A stretch of 64,000 nt of DNA, taken from positions 1-64,000 of the forward strand of contig CAJTLN010000001.1 in assembly GCA_910577505.1 (NCBI GenBank), in the 5' to 3' direction. Below, one piece after another: positions 43,739 to 52,350 of the stretch. The number at the start of each line of letters is the position of its first letter. The stretch's first letter is position 1. The position numbers were made by a program, and so were the translations under genes. The notes beneath the pieces are model-generated. The model was not told the DNA's origin. It was given only the letters and a program-made list of their open reading frames with translations, and did no database searches. Source of the DNA: an uncultured Bacilli bacterium (GTDB lineage Bacteria; Bacillota_I; Bacilli_A; RF39; UBA660).

Positions 43739-45693
43739 TATTCACTCTTTAATTCAAATAATATATCACGTAATTCCATAGCTCTTTCAAAATCTAAAGC
43801 CTTAGCTGCTTCCTTCATTTGTTCTTCTATTGACTGTATTATCTGTGCCTTTTCCTTCTTATTCATCTTTTCAACTGGTTTCTTAGTTGTCTTTTCTTCT
43901 ACTTCATTACTTACTACTTCTCTAATATCCTTAATAATTGTATGAGGAGTAATACCATGTTTAAGATTATATTCTTCTTGTATCTTACGACGACGTGCTG
44001 TCTCACCAATCGCTTCTGCCATCGCATCACTCATATTATCAGCATACATAATTACATGTCCATTTTCATTTCTAGCTGCTCTACCAATTGTTTGAATTAA
44101 ACTTCTAGAACTTCTTAAGAATCCTTGCTTATCAGCATCCATTATACATATCAAACTTACCTCTGGTATATCTAAACCTTCTCTAAGTAAGTTAATACCT
44201 ACTAATACATCATACTTACCCATTCTTAATTCTTGTATAATTCTTAATCTATCTAATGTCTTAACTTCACTATGTAAATAAGCAACCTTAAGTCCAACAT
44301 CTTTTAAATAATTAGTTAACTCTTCTGCCATTCTAATTGTTAATGTTGTAATTAAAACTCTCTCATTCTTTTCTTTACGTATACTTATTTGTTCAATAAT
44401 ATCATCTATTTGACCTTCAGTACCTTTAACTTCAATAGTTGGATCAAGTAATCCAGTAGGTCTAATAATTTGTTCAACATACTGTTGATTAGTCTGCTCT
44501 AACTCATAATCACCAGGTGTAGCAGATATGTAAATAGCTTGATTTATCTTACTATTAAATTCATCAAACTTAAGTGGTCTATTATCTAATGCACTTGGTA
44601 ATCTAAAACCATAATCAACTAATGTTTGTTTACGCATTCTATCTCCATTATACATACCTCTAACCTGTGGTAATGTAACATGAGATTCATCAACTACTAA
44701 TAAAAAGTCATCCGGAAAGAAATCAATTAAACATGATGGTGTCTCTCCCTCTCCACGTAACGCTAAATGTCTAGAATAATTTTCTACGCCATTACAAAAT
44801 CCAGTTTCTTTAAGCATCTCTAAATCATAATTAGTTCTTTCTTTAAGTCTTTGTTCTTCTAATAACTTATTATTATCATGTAATACTTTTAATCTATCAT
44901 CTAATTCTTCTTCTATACGACGTATAGCTTCTTGTAACTTATCAGGTCCTGTAACAAAATGCGAAGCAGGAAATATACTAATAGTTTTTTTATTCTGTAA
45001 GACAACTCCTGTTAAAGGATCAAAAGTACAAATTCTATCTACTTCATCTCCAAACAACTCAATCTTTATCCCACTTGCTTTTTCATTAACAGGAATAATG
45101 TCTATTGAATCTCCTCGTACTCTAAAAGTCCCTCTATGAAAATCTAAATCACTTCTCTCATAAGTCATATCAACTAACTTATTTATAATATCATTTCTCC
45201 TAACTGTCTCACCAACATTAACAGTTAACATCATCTTCTCATATTCTTCTTTTTCACCAATACCATAAATACAAGATACTGATGCAACTACAATAACATC
45301 TCTATTATTTATTAAAGAACTAGTTGCTCCATGTCTTAGCTCATCTATCTCATCATTAATAGAAGCATCTTTCTCTATATATGTATCACTTTGAGGTACA
45401 TAAGCTTCGGGTTGATAATAATCGTAATATGATACAAAATATTCAACGTGATTTTCAGGAAATATTTCTTTAAATTCAGAATAAAGTTGCCCAGCTAAAG
45501 TCTTATTATGTGCTAATACTAAAGTAGGTTTATTAACTTCTTTAATTACATTAGCTATAGTAAAAGTTTTACCAGTACCAGTAGCACCTAGTAAAACTTG
45601 CTCCTTCTTACCTTCATTTATTCCTTTAACTAACTCTTTTATTGCTTCCGGTTGATCTCCAGATGGTGCATATTTTGATACAATTTTAAACAT
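43738..45693 (-). CDS. uvrB: excinuclease ABC subunit B
   Basis: UvrB opens and verifies DNA damage in nucleotide excision repair. The 651-residue protein has a Walker A LLGATGTGKTFT, the beta-hairpin region YYDYYQPEAY, helicase motifs DESHVTLPQ and QTIGRAARN, and the C-terminal UVR helix (AAKALDFERAMELRDILFEL). The start is the ATG after AAAGGAG. It is separate from uvrA. Confidence 0.97.
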   Translation of the reverse strand: MFKIVSKYAPSGDQPEAIKELVKGINEGKKEQVLLGATGTGKTFTIANVIKEVNKPTLVLAHNKTLAGQLYSEFKEIFPENHVEYFVSYYDYYQPEAYVPQSDTYIEKDASINDEIDELRHGATSSLINNRDVIVVASVSCIYGIGEKEEYEKMMLTVNVGETVRRNDIINKLVDMTYERSDLDFHRGTFRVRGDSIDIIPVNEKASGIKIELFGDEVDRICTFDPLTGVVLQNKKTISIFPASHFVTGPDKLQEAIRRIEEELDDRLKVLHDNNKLLEEQRLKERTNYDLEMLKETGFCNGVENYSRHLALRGEGETPSCLIDFFPDDFLLVVDESHVTLPQVRGMYNGDRMRKQTLVDYGFRLPSALDNRPLKFDEFNSKINQAIYISATPGDYELEQTNQQYVEQIIRPTGLLDPTIEVKGTEGQIDDIIEQISIRKEKNERVLITTLTIRMAEELTNYLKDVGLKVAYLHSEVKTLDRLRIIQELRMGKYDVLVGINLLREGLDIPEVSLICIMDADKQGFLRSSRSLIQTIGRAARNENGHVIMYADNMSDAMAEAIGETARRRKIQEEYNLKHGITPHTIIKDIREVVSNEVEEKTTKKPVEKMNKKEKAQIIQSIEEQMKEAAKALDFERAMELRDILFELKSE

Positions 45694-45740
45694 TAAAGTT
45701 GCTCCTTTCATTATTTTTTATTAAACAAAATTTGTCCTTC

Positions 45741-45789
45741 ACTCGTAATAAATCGAGTATATTTTATCATCTTTCACTAATTTAAACAA
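45741..45789 (-). promoter_or_regulatory. uvrB promoter with adjacent inverted repeat
   Basis: TTGTTT (45784-45789), 17 bases, TAAAAT (45761-45766), then the inverted repeat ACTCG-N8-CGAGT (45741-45758) immediately downstream of the -10 box. The repeat could be a repressor operator, but it does not match the classical Bacilli LexA site. Confidence 0.5.
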
Positions 45790-45839
45790 TCTAACTAAAT
45801 ACAATTATATTATTCCATAATTATTTAAAAAAACAACAA

Positions 45840-45864
45840 AAAAGATAGAACAAATCCATCTTTT
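45840..45864 (-). terminator. terminator of the zinc-ribbon membrane protein gene
   Basis: AAAAGAT and ATCTTTT arms with an eleven-base loop lie directly before the stop codon on the map and after it in the transcript. Confidence 0.55.
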
Positions 45865-45865
45865 A

Positions 45866-46366
45866 CTATAAATTTTTATTATTCAATTCAAAAATAAACT
45901 TTATTAAACAAACTATCATTAAAACAGCTAAGCTTATAATATTAAATAAATGCAATGTATGATTTAAACACTTTTCAAAAAATTCACTTAACAATATTAA
46001 AACAGATAATAAACAAGATATAGCTTCTATAATAGTTAATATCTTATTATTATAAATCATATTAAATATACTTACTATCCATCCCATTATTAAACAAATC
46101 GAAAACAATACTATAAGAACTGGGACAATTAATAGGAAAAATCCACTACAAGCTCCAGCTTTACAATCAAGAACAGGTAATAATTCCAAAAACAAAAAAA
46201 TTAAATATAAAATAAGTTCAATTGTAAAAATGCCAAAAAATATTTTATTAGCAAAAGACTTACCAACATTCTTCTTAACATTAACTGATTTTTCTATAAA
46301 TGCACCACAACGTGAACAATAATTAGCCACCTCATCATTTTCAAAATTACATTTTGTACATTTCAC
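45866..46366 (-). CDS. zinc-ribbon multi-pass membrane protein
   Basis: The 166-residue protein has an N-terminal zinc ribbon (CTKCNFEN...YCSRCG, about 3-22) and about four membrane helices. The start is a GTG after GAGAGGTGA; an ATG five codons earlier covers that site. Zinc-ribbon membrane proteins of this kind are common in Bacillota and unexplained. No family beyond that was recognised. Confidence 0.65.
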   Translation of the reverse strand: MKCTKCNFENDEVANYCSRCGAFIEKSVNVKKNVGKSFANKIFFGIFTIELILYLIFLFLELLPVLDCKAGACSGFFLLIVPVLIVLFSICLIMGWIVSIFNMIYNNKILTIIEAISCLLSVLILLSEFFEKCLNHTLHLFNIISLAVLMIVCLIKFIFELNNKNL

Positions 46367-46461
46367 ATTATCACCTCTCATACATATAATACAAATATTA
46401 AACCAATTATATCAAAAATTCTAAAAAATCTTTTAACAAATTTAAAAAGTTCATAACAAAA

Positions 46462-46491
46462 AAAGTAGTTTTCTTTTCTAAAAACTACTTT
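46462..46491 (-). terminator. terminator of the phosphoribosyltransferase gene
   Basis: AAAGTAGTTT and AAACTACTTT arms with a ten-base loop give a U-rich end on the minus strand. Confidence 0.65.
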
Positions 46492-46506
46492 CTTACTAAC
46501 CATTTA

Positions 46507-47127
46507 TTAAATCTTTTTTACTTTGCTTTTTTCTTCTTTTTGACCATCAATTACAAGTTCATCACTAGTCATTAAAGCATTAACATTATCTTTTGTTAGA
46601 AGAACATTTAAAACAACATATGCACCATCTAAAACTCCATTGTTTTCTTCTACTAACTTTTGACAAGCTTTATATGTTCCTCCTGTTGCATAAACATCAT
46701 CAATAAACACACAACGCTTTCCATTCAAATCAACTTCTGGTATATCAAGTTCAATACTAGAATACTCTGTTGTATCCTTTGTTGACGACATAACACAACT
46801 TGCTGGTAACTTTCCATGTTTTCTAACAGGAACTAATGGTTTTCCTAGAAGTGCTGCCACATAACTTCCCCATAAAAAACCACGTGCATCTGGAGAAACA
46901 ATATAATCAACATCCCCACTATTTTCTAAAATAATATCTTTCATTGCCGTTGCTACTTTTTTAAAATTTTCACCACTAGTTAAAGTAGGCGTTAAATCAA
47001 CAAATGTAACTCTTTCAATAGGCCAATCTTCCTGAATTCTATATAATATATCTCCAGTTCTTTCTACTTTTTTCATATTCTCATATCTTTTTGACTGAAC
47101 ACAATTCCCTTGTTCTATGATTTTCAT
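46507..47127 (-). CDS. adenine phosphoribosyltransferase-like enzyme
   Basis: The protein (206 residues from the chosen start) has the type I PRTase motifs: VDLTPTLTSG, a DARGFLWG loop, KPLVPVRKHGKLP and the PRPP-binding VFIDDVYATGGTYKA. The layout matches Apt, which salvages adenine to AMP. The start is the ATG after GGAGAGTGG; an ATG 14 codons earlier (47169) would give a longer N-terminus. A consensus promoter precedes it. Adenine specificity is inferred. Confidence 0.78.
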   Translation of the reverse strand: MKIIEQGNCVQSKRYENMKKVERTGDILYRIQEDWPIERVTFVDLTPTLTSGENFKKVATAMKDIILENSGDVDYIVSPDARGFLWGSYVAALLGKPLVPVRKHGKLPASCVMSSTKDTTEYSSIELDIPEVDLNGKRCVFIDDVYATGGTYKACQKLVEENNGVLDGAYVVLNVLLTKDNVNALMTSDELVIDGQKEEKSKVKKI

Positions 47128-47191
47128 TTCCCACTCTCCATTTCCTATCATAACTAACTTGAATTTCATAAGAAGTCTCTTACATAGTTAC

Positions 47192-47220
47192 ATTTTAATA
47201 CAAAGTATCATAATTGTCAA
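47192..47220 (-). promoter_or_regulatory. promoter of the phosphoribosyltransferase gene
   Basis: TTGACA (47215-47220), 17 bases and TAAAAT (47192-47197) on the minus strand. Confidence 0.7.
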
Positions 47221-47310
47221 TAACTTTTTATTATTTTGATACTAAGTATTCAAATAAGTTTATAAACTATTTATTTGTTTGTTATCAAGCTATGGAATTA
47301 TTCTACTAAC

Positions 47311-49083
47311 TTACATTTTTATACTAGGAATCTCTGTTAAGCTTGCTTTAATTCGAGCTAATTCTTCTTTAACTTCAAGACTATTATCCATAATAACATT
47401 ATCAATTTGTGTTAATACTTCTTGAGGTATCATACTATAAATTGGGAAATAATCTTTTGAAGATAATCTGGATTTTAATAATAAATTTTGCATTTCAGGA
47501 GTAAATATAAAATCAAAATTAGGAATATAAAAATCATAATTAGATGTATAACTTAATACTGCATCTTCTGGAGATGTTAAAATATAAATTCCTCTATCAT
47601 ATCTATCCCTAGTACTTTCTAAAGAAAGTTTTTGTGTCATCACTTCATTAATTCTTAAATTACTATGTCCTGCCCTGTCTCCATTAATATAAAAACTAAA
47701 ATTTAATCCAGCTTTTAACATTTCTAAAGGAGTACCTTCATTAATACCTTCAACACTATATGGTAAACGAATAATTTCTGCTGAATATTCTAAACCATGT
47801 CTTATTTCATGATCTAATGTAATATCTAATACCTTATAATTACCATCTAAAGGTGAAATAAACACACTTAAATCTTGTACATTGCCATTATCTGTTACAC
47901 ATCGACAAACATATTCTCCAGTATTCAAGAATAATATTCTTCTTATTTCCTTACTATCTAAAGCATTTTCATTAAATTTATAATTATTTACCACATACAA
48001 AGGAGCCAACTTTTTAAGACATTGAAGTTGGTGTCTTTCTCTCGCTTCTTTCAATTTCTCAATCATTATAGTTTTTGGAATCTTATCTCCAATACCAGGA
48101 ATTTGATACCAATCTTTAGTAAATAATTCAGTTTGTGATAAACAAATTTCTGTAATATCTACACCTATTCTCCTTAAATACTCTAATCTTTTTGATATAA
48201 TTATCTCTTTTTCCTCTATTTTAGTAGAACCACCTAACATATTAGAATACTCAGGAAGAAAATATTCTAAAAGTCCAGGTTCAAAAGGCATTTCAGTTTT
48301 AAAAGCTGTCTCACCATATATACTTTCTCTATCACACAAAAAATCTACACTTTTTAACTCTTTATAATCAATATTAGGTTCAATACGAAGCAATTCTTTA
48401 TCTTCTTTAGATAAAAAAGTTTTACACTCACATACAAATAAATCAAAATATTTATATACAATATCTCTCTCTTCTTTTTCTAATTCCAATAAATAATTAT
48501 TAACTTCTTCTAATTCACTAAAAAGAATTCGTCTATATCTCTCTGCTAATTTTAATACTAAACTTATTATTTCTTTCAGTAACTTATATTTATCTGTCTT
48601 AATAAAACCTTTTATATCACTTAATTTATCAATATGTCCTAATTGTTGAAGAACTATAGCCTTTTTATACAAATTAAATTCTGTTTCTTCATCATATTTA
48701 GATAAAAAAGAAAATATTCCTTCATCATGATCATTATAATTAATAATTCCTTTATTAGGAAAAAAAGCCATAATAAAATTTTTTATTTCTTCAACATCTG
48801 AAGTTAAATTCCCTTCTTTATCAACATAAACTTTAGTTACATCTAAACCTGTTTCTTTAATAATATTACGTGTAAATCTTCTACCTAAATCAATTGCTCT
48901 TGTTTCAATATATTCACGTAGTTTTCTAGGATTTTCATAAAAGCATATTCTAATTTGATTATATTTATCTTTTATAAATTCTCTATTTTCTTCGCCATAT
49001 TGTTTAACATAAGATTCAATTAAATGATGTCTATTAAGATTAACAAGTCTATCATAGTTATGAAATGGCTTACGAGATTGCAT
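47311..49083 (-). CDS. large uncharacterised protein with HEXXH metalloprotease-like motif
   Basis: The 590-residue soluble protein has an all-helical N-terminal half and, near 425-450, LDHEIRHGLEYSAE followed 20 residues after the second His by a Glu in GINEGTP. This is the HEXXH-plus-Glu layout of gluzincin zinc peptidases. The rest (FISPLDGNYKVLDITL just before the motif) fits a strand leading into the active-site helix. No family was recognised and no signal peptide is present, so it would act in the cytoplasm. The start is the ATG after AGGA; ATG codons three and two codons earlier are possible. Confidence 0.6.
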   Translation of the reverse strand: MQSRKPFHNYDRLVNLNRHHLIESYVKQYGEENREFIKDKYNQIRICFYENPRKLREYIETRAIDLGRRFTRNIIKETGLDVTKVYVDKEGNLTSDVEEIKNFIMAFFPNKGIINYNDHDEGIFSFLSKYDEETEFNLYKKAIVLQQLGHIDKLSDIKGFIKTDKYKLLKEIISLVLKLAERYRRILFSELEEVNNYLLELEKEERDIVYKYFDLFVCECKTFLSKEDKELLRIEPNIDYKELKSVDFLCDRESIYGETAFKTEMPFEPGLLEYFLPEYSNMLGGSTKIEEKEIIISKRLEYLRRIGVDITEICLSQTELFTKDWYQIPGIGDKIPKTIMIEKLKEARERHQLQCLKKLAPLYVVNNYKFNENALDSKEIRRILFLNTGEYVCRCVTDNGNVQDLSVFISPLDGNYKVLDITLDHEIRHGLEYSAEIIRLPYSVEGINEGTPLEMLKAGLNFSFYINGDRAGHSNLRINEVMTQKLSLESTRDRYDRGIYILTSPEDAVLSYTSNYDFYIPNFDFIFTPEMQNLLLKSRLSSKDYFPIYSMIPQEVLTQIDNVIMDNSLEVKEELARIKASLTEIPSIKM

Positions 49084-49156
49084 AGTCATCATCCTATTCT
49101 ATCTAAATTATATCAGAATAAAAATAATTAGAAAATATTTATTCATCAAATAAACA

Positions 49157-49182
49157 AAGGATTAACACTTCTGTTAATCCTT
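49157..49182 (-). terminator. terminator of the 49.2 kb gene
   Basis: Perfect eleven-base arms AAGGATTAACA and TGTTAATCCTT with a CTTC loop overlap the stop codon. Confidence 0.75.
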
Positions 49183-49699
49183 ATCTCTTTATTCCATATT
49201 GCAAGCATATTTCATTTTTTTCTTCGTCTGTAGGATAATATTCATTCATAAAAGAACTATCTTTTCCTTCAAAGAAATCTATAAAGTCTTTATCTTTTAA
49301 CTGTTGGAATGGTAAACAATCTTTGGTTAATTCCATCTTCTCCATTAAACTATTAAAAGCTTCCCTAATTTGTTCAGATTTATCTATTGAAGATAATATT
49401 ATATGATCAATTAACGTACTCTTCCATTCTTTAGGCAATACATTTATCAATTCTTTTATCATATAAATATCAAAATCTTCAGCTTTTAACATTCTACCAT
49501 CAGCATAAAAGTTTGATGCACAAGAAGTTATAACTTGCATTTCTCTTTCATTAAATCCATAGACTTCTACATCATCACGATAATATCCACCAGACTGATA
49601 TTCAAATAATAATGAAGAAATCAAAAAATAATATTTTTTTACAAAATCACCCAAAGGTGGCATTACATATCTATGTACACATACTGTTTTAGTTGCCAT
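49181..49699 (-). CDS. uncharacterised 172-residue protein
   Basis: The soluble, helical protein has no recognised family. It contains a Tyr/Phe-rich start (HRYVMPPLGDFVKKYYFLISSLLF), a YYRDDVEVYGFNEREMQ segment and an acidic, Lys-rich C-terminal half. The ATG follows AAAGGGG with ideal spacing. It lies after the amidoligase-like gene on the same strand with a 66-base gap, so the two could be co-transcribed. Confidence 0.55.
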   Translation of the reverse strand: MATKTVCVHRYVMPPLGDFVKKYYFLISSLLFEYQSGGYYRDDVEVYGFNEREMQVITSCASNFYADGRMLKAEDFDIYMIKELINVLPKEWKSTLIDHIILSSIDKSEQIREAFNSLMEKMELTKDCLPFQQLKDKDFIDFFEGKDSSFMNEYYPTDEEKNEICLQYGIKR

Positions 49700-49765
49700 A
49701 CAAAACCCCTTTCTTCTTATAAGTTTCTAAGTATTATATATTATTAATAAAATACCGTCAATCAT

Positions 49766-50692
49766 CTATTTAAAACTAGGCCTCTTTGATAAAACATGTT
49801 CATACTGACTCATAAAGTCATCAACATCAGCTTCACTTGTTGAAATAATACGAGTAAGTTGTTCAAAATCTTTAACTCTATAATCATTAAATAAAGTTCT
49901 CATACTTAGTTCATCATTTACTTCTATTCTCCTAGAAAGTTCTGCTGGATCAAATAATTCTCTTCTAATTGCATCTACTAATTTCAATGTAAAATTAATA
50001 TTATTCTGAATAGTTTTCTCATTTACAGAACCATTAGCATATCTAACTTCCATTAATCTCTTCGTATCATAATCTTGTAAATTGATAGCATCTTTTCTTG
50101 TAAAATAATTTATTCCCCTATGATTTCTAAATTTATACAAAAAATCTTCATTACTAAAATCAACACTATTTATATATAAAAGTAAATTATCAGACAACTC
50201 TCTTGCATACTCAAAAGAAGTTGCTCTCCTTAAATAATCATCACCCATATAGAATAATCTAATATCTGCCTCATATATCGCAATTAATTTAGCTAGTACT
50301 TCAAAAAAATAAGCTTCATTTTTTATACAAGACAAATTAACTCTAATATGATTACTACAATTATAGTCAGCTACAGCTCCTGCTTTCTTTAAAAGATAAC
50401 ATATCTCTTTTAACTCTGCCCAAGCACGATATTTATCTACTAATATTCTGCTAGATAATTCTCCACCAAAAAATCTTCCATTTTCTCTTTTAGTAACAGT
50501 ACTATCTATATCCAAATACCATTCATCATATTTTGTAAATCCAGAACTTTTATGATGTAGAGCATATCTAACAGGAGCTCCTGACTCTCTAAAAAGTTTA
50601 GATAAATTATCTAAATAAACACTTGTAAATTCTAACTCTGTCCCAAATAAATATTTATCACCTAATCCAATATCATATCTATACTTTCCCAC
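49766..50692 (-). CDS. amidoligase-like (GCS/glutamine synthetase fold) enzyme
   Basis: The 308-residue protein fits the putative amidoligase family: FGTELEF (about 16-22), WYLDIDSTVT, a GGELSSRILVD block, WAELKEICYLLKKAGA and NHIRVNLS where relatives have a metal-binding HVHV-type strand. Such enzymes use ATP to join carboxyls to amines in peptide or metabolite tailoring; the substrate is unknown. The start is a GTG after AGGGGTG. No glutamine amidotransferase or cyclotransferase gene was seen beside it. Confidence 0.7.
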   Translation of the reverse strand: MGKYRYDIGLGDKYLFGTELEFTSVYLDNLSKLFRESGAPVRYALHHKSSGFTKYDEWYLDIDSTVTKRENGRFFGGELSSRILVDKYRAWAELKEICYLLKKAGAVADYNCSNHIRVNLSCIKNEAYFFEVLAKLIAIYEADIRLFYMGDDYLRRATSFEYARELSDNLLLYINSVDFSNEDFLYKFRNHRGINYFTRKDAINLQDYDTKRLMEVRYANGSVNEKTIQNNINFTLKLVDAIRRELFDPAELSRRIEVNDELSMRTLFNDYRVKDFEQLTRIISTSEADVDDFMSQYEHVLSKRPSFK

Positions 50693-50754
50693 AAAGACAC
50701 CCCTAATTAGCTAGATATTATACACCAAATACTCAATTAAATAAAATTTAAATA

Positions 50755-50794
50755 AAAAACATGTTTATAACATTATAGTTATCTACATGTTTTT
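50755..50794 (-). terminator. long hairpin terminator of the TudS-like gene
   Basis: AAAAACATGT and ACATGTTTTT arms enclose an inner ATAAC/GTTAT stem. It overlaps the stop codon and separates this gene from the amidoligase. Confidence 0.75.
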
Positions 50795-51294
50795 GCTTTT
50801 ATTATATCTTCTAATTCATTTAAAGATTTATTTATATATTTTCTATTTATTCCAATAATAGGTATTTTTAAATCTTTTATCTTTTCATAAAGTTTTTTCA
50901 TAAATAAACCTTTTCTTTTTTCCATTCCTTTATTTGTATAAATATAATTTACACAACAAGAAGGAGACTGTTCTATTCCCAAAATAGCAATTACTTTATA
51001 ATTTTTACTCACTTCTATAATTTGACTTGCAACTTTTAAAGCTAATGTTTCACAATGCTTATTAAAATCTTCTGTATCATATTTACTAAGACCTTTAGGT
51101 TCTCTAATCAAACTATTATTATAACTTGCTTCTATACATGGCATTTGCACTATATTTATATCATTTTCAACTAATAAATTCATAAACGGCTTAATTGAAG
51201 ATTTCCACTCATATTTAACTATACCTTGCGCTTGAAAAGCTTGTGCCATTAAACAAAAAGGTACAAACACAAAATATTCACTTCTATTATCCAT
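50779..51294 (-). CDS. TudS-related (CD3072-type, DUF523-like) putative desulfidase
   Basis: The 171-residue protein aligns with TudS-type enzymes: Cys14 in FVPFCLM, Cys53 in VQMPCIE and Cys113/Cys114 in GIEQSPSCCV are at positions where TudS holds a 4Fe-4S cluster (usual motif SPSCG). TudS removes sulfur from thiouracil-type substrates; the substrate of the CD3072 branch is not known. It lies 14 bases after the HD-type gene on the same strand, forming a likely two-gene unit. Confidence 0.75.
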   Translation of the reverse strand: MDNRSEYFVFVPFCLMAQAFQAQGIVKYEWKSSIKPFMNLLVENDINIVQMPCIEASYNNSLIREPKGLSKYDTEDFNKHCETLALKVASQIIEVSKNYKVIAILGIEQSPSCCVNYIYTNKGMEKRKGLFMKKLYEKIKDLKIPIIGINRKYINKSLNELEDIIKAKTCR

Positions 51295-51308
51295 TTACCA
51301 ATTCACCA

Positions 51309-52283
51309 CTATCTATTATTTAATGTTTCTTCAAAGCATTTAAATACTTTTTTTAATTTACCATTATTAAAAGTTCCTCTTTTTTGTTCATATTCATAAA
51401 AATCAGGTAATAAATCTGTTCTTCCTAATTCTTCATCTAAATATTCAGCTTTAGCTATTGGATCAAATTTATCTAATTCATATACAAATTTAGCTTCATT
51501 TGTTTCTCTTGATTCAAACTCTTCCCATAAATTGATAAAATACTCCCCACACTTTAATCCTGCAAAAGTATTTCTAACTCCTCTAGCTTCTAAAGCATGT
51601 TTATTATCATGTAGTGGATCACCTTCAGCAATATCTCCTGCTAAAACTTCCCCAATTTCATGAATAAGAATCATTTCCATAACTCTATTATAATTTAAAT
51701 CATTAGGTTTAAATAAACTAAAATAAGCGCTTGCAAATGCAACCATTTGCATAATATGAGTTGTATCACTTTCCAAATAATCAACTTTTACTTTTCTTTT
51801 AATCCATCCAGTTCTTATAATTTCTTTTAATTTTAAAACACTTTGAAATGCATCATTGCAAGAACTATTTTTTTTATTTAATAACATGATAGCTATAGAA
51901 TTATTATCTCCTTTTTCTAATTCATCTGCTAAACGACAATTAAACATTAATCTTCTTAATAATAAAACATTACTAGTAATTAATCCCTTATAATAATCAC
52001 CATTTATATCCCCAAACGGATATATTACATCTTCTAAATCAGCGCCATAATTTAAATCTCTATTATGTTTCACATAATTATTATAAGATAAATTCCATAA
52101 AAGTAATATTTCATAAGCTTCTCTTTGACATAAAATACTATCTCCAAATTCATGTCCCATCATCATTGCTGTAAAAGCTTGCTCTAAAAAAACATCTGAT
52201 ATTTTTAAATCTACCTGTATCAAAGAAACCATTGCTTTATAAAAAGACAAAATATTTCTTTCTTGCATTAATTCTTCTAACAT
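51309..52283 (-). CDS. HD-domain-like (YfbR/HDDC2-type) hydrolase
   Basis: The 324-residue protein has a helical extension (about 1-170) and an HD-type core: a His in ESDTTHIMQM, then LIHEIGEVLAGDIAEGD and DKFDPIAKAEYLD. YfbR-type enzymes hydrolyse nucleoside monophosphates. The classical HD pair reads His-Glu here, which is unusual for a metal ligand, so activity is uncertain. The ATG follows AGGGGAG. It is co-transcribed with the TudS-like gene. Confidence 0.65.
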   Translation of the reverse strand: MLEELMQERNILSFYKAMVSLIQVDLKISDVFLEQAFTAMMMGHEFGDSILCQREAYEILLLWNLSYNNYVKHNRDLNYGADLEDVIYPFGDINGDYYKGLITSNVLLLRRLMFNCRLADELEKGDNNSIAIMLLNKKNSSCNDAFQSVLKLKEIIRTGWIKRKVKVDYLESDTTHIMQMVAFASAYFSLFKPNDLNYNRVMEMILIHEIGEVLAGDIAEGDPLHDNKHALEARGVRNTFAGLKCGEYFINLWEEFESRETNEAKFVYELDKFDPIAKAEYLDEELGRTDLLPDFYEYEQKRGTFNNGKLKKVFKCFEETLNNR

Positions 52284-52321
52284 ACATATCTCCCCTGAAT
52301 TCAGATTATTATAACATAAAA

Positions 52322-52347
52322 AAACCAGTATTAAAAATACATGGTTT
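52322..52347 (-). terminator. terminator of the coiled-coil protein gene
   Basis: AAACCA/TGGTTT plus GTATT/AATAC arms with a three-base loop lie just after the stop codon. Confidence 0.65.
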
Positions 52348-52350
52348 ACT

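Noticed and set aside
45741..45758. LexA operator before uvrB
   Set aside because: The inverted repeat ACTCG-N8-CGAGT does not match the Bacilli SOS box (CGAAC-N4-GTTCG), so it was only noted as an inverted repeat.
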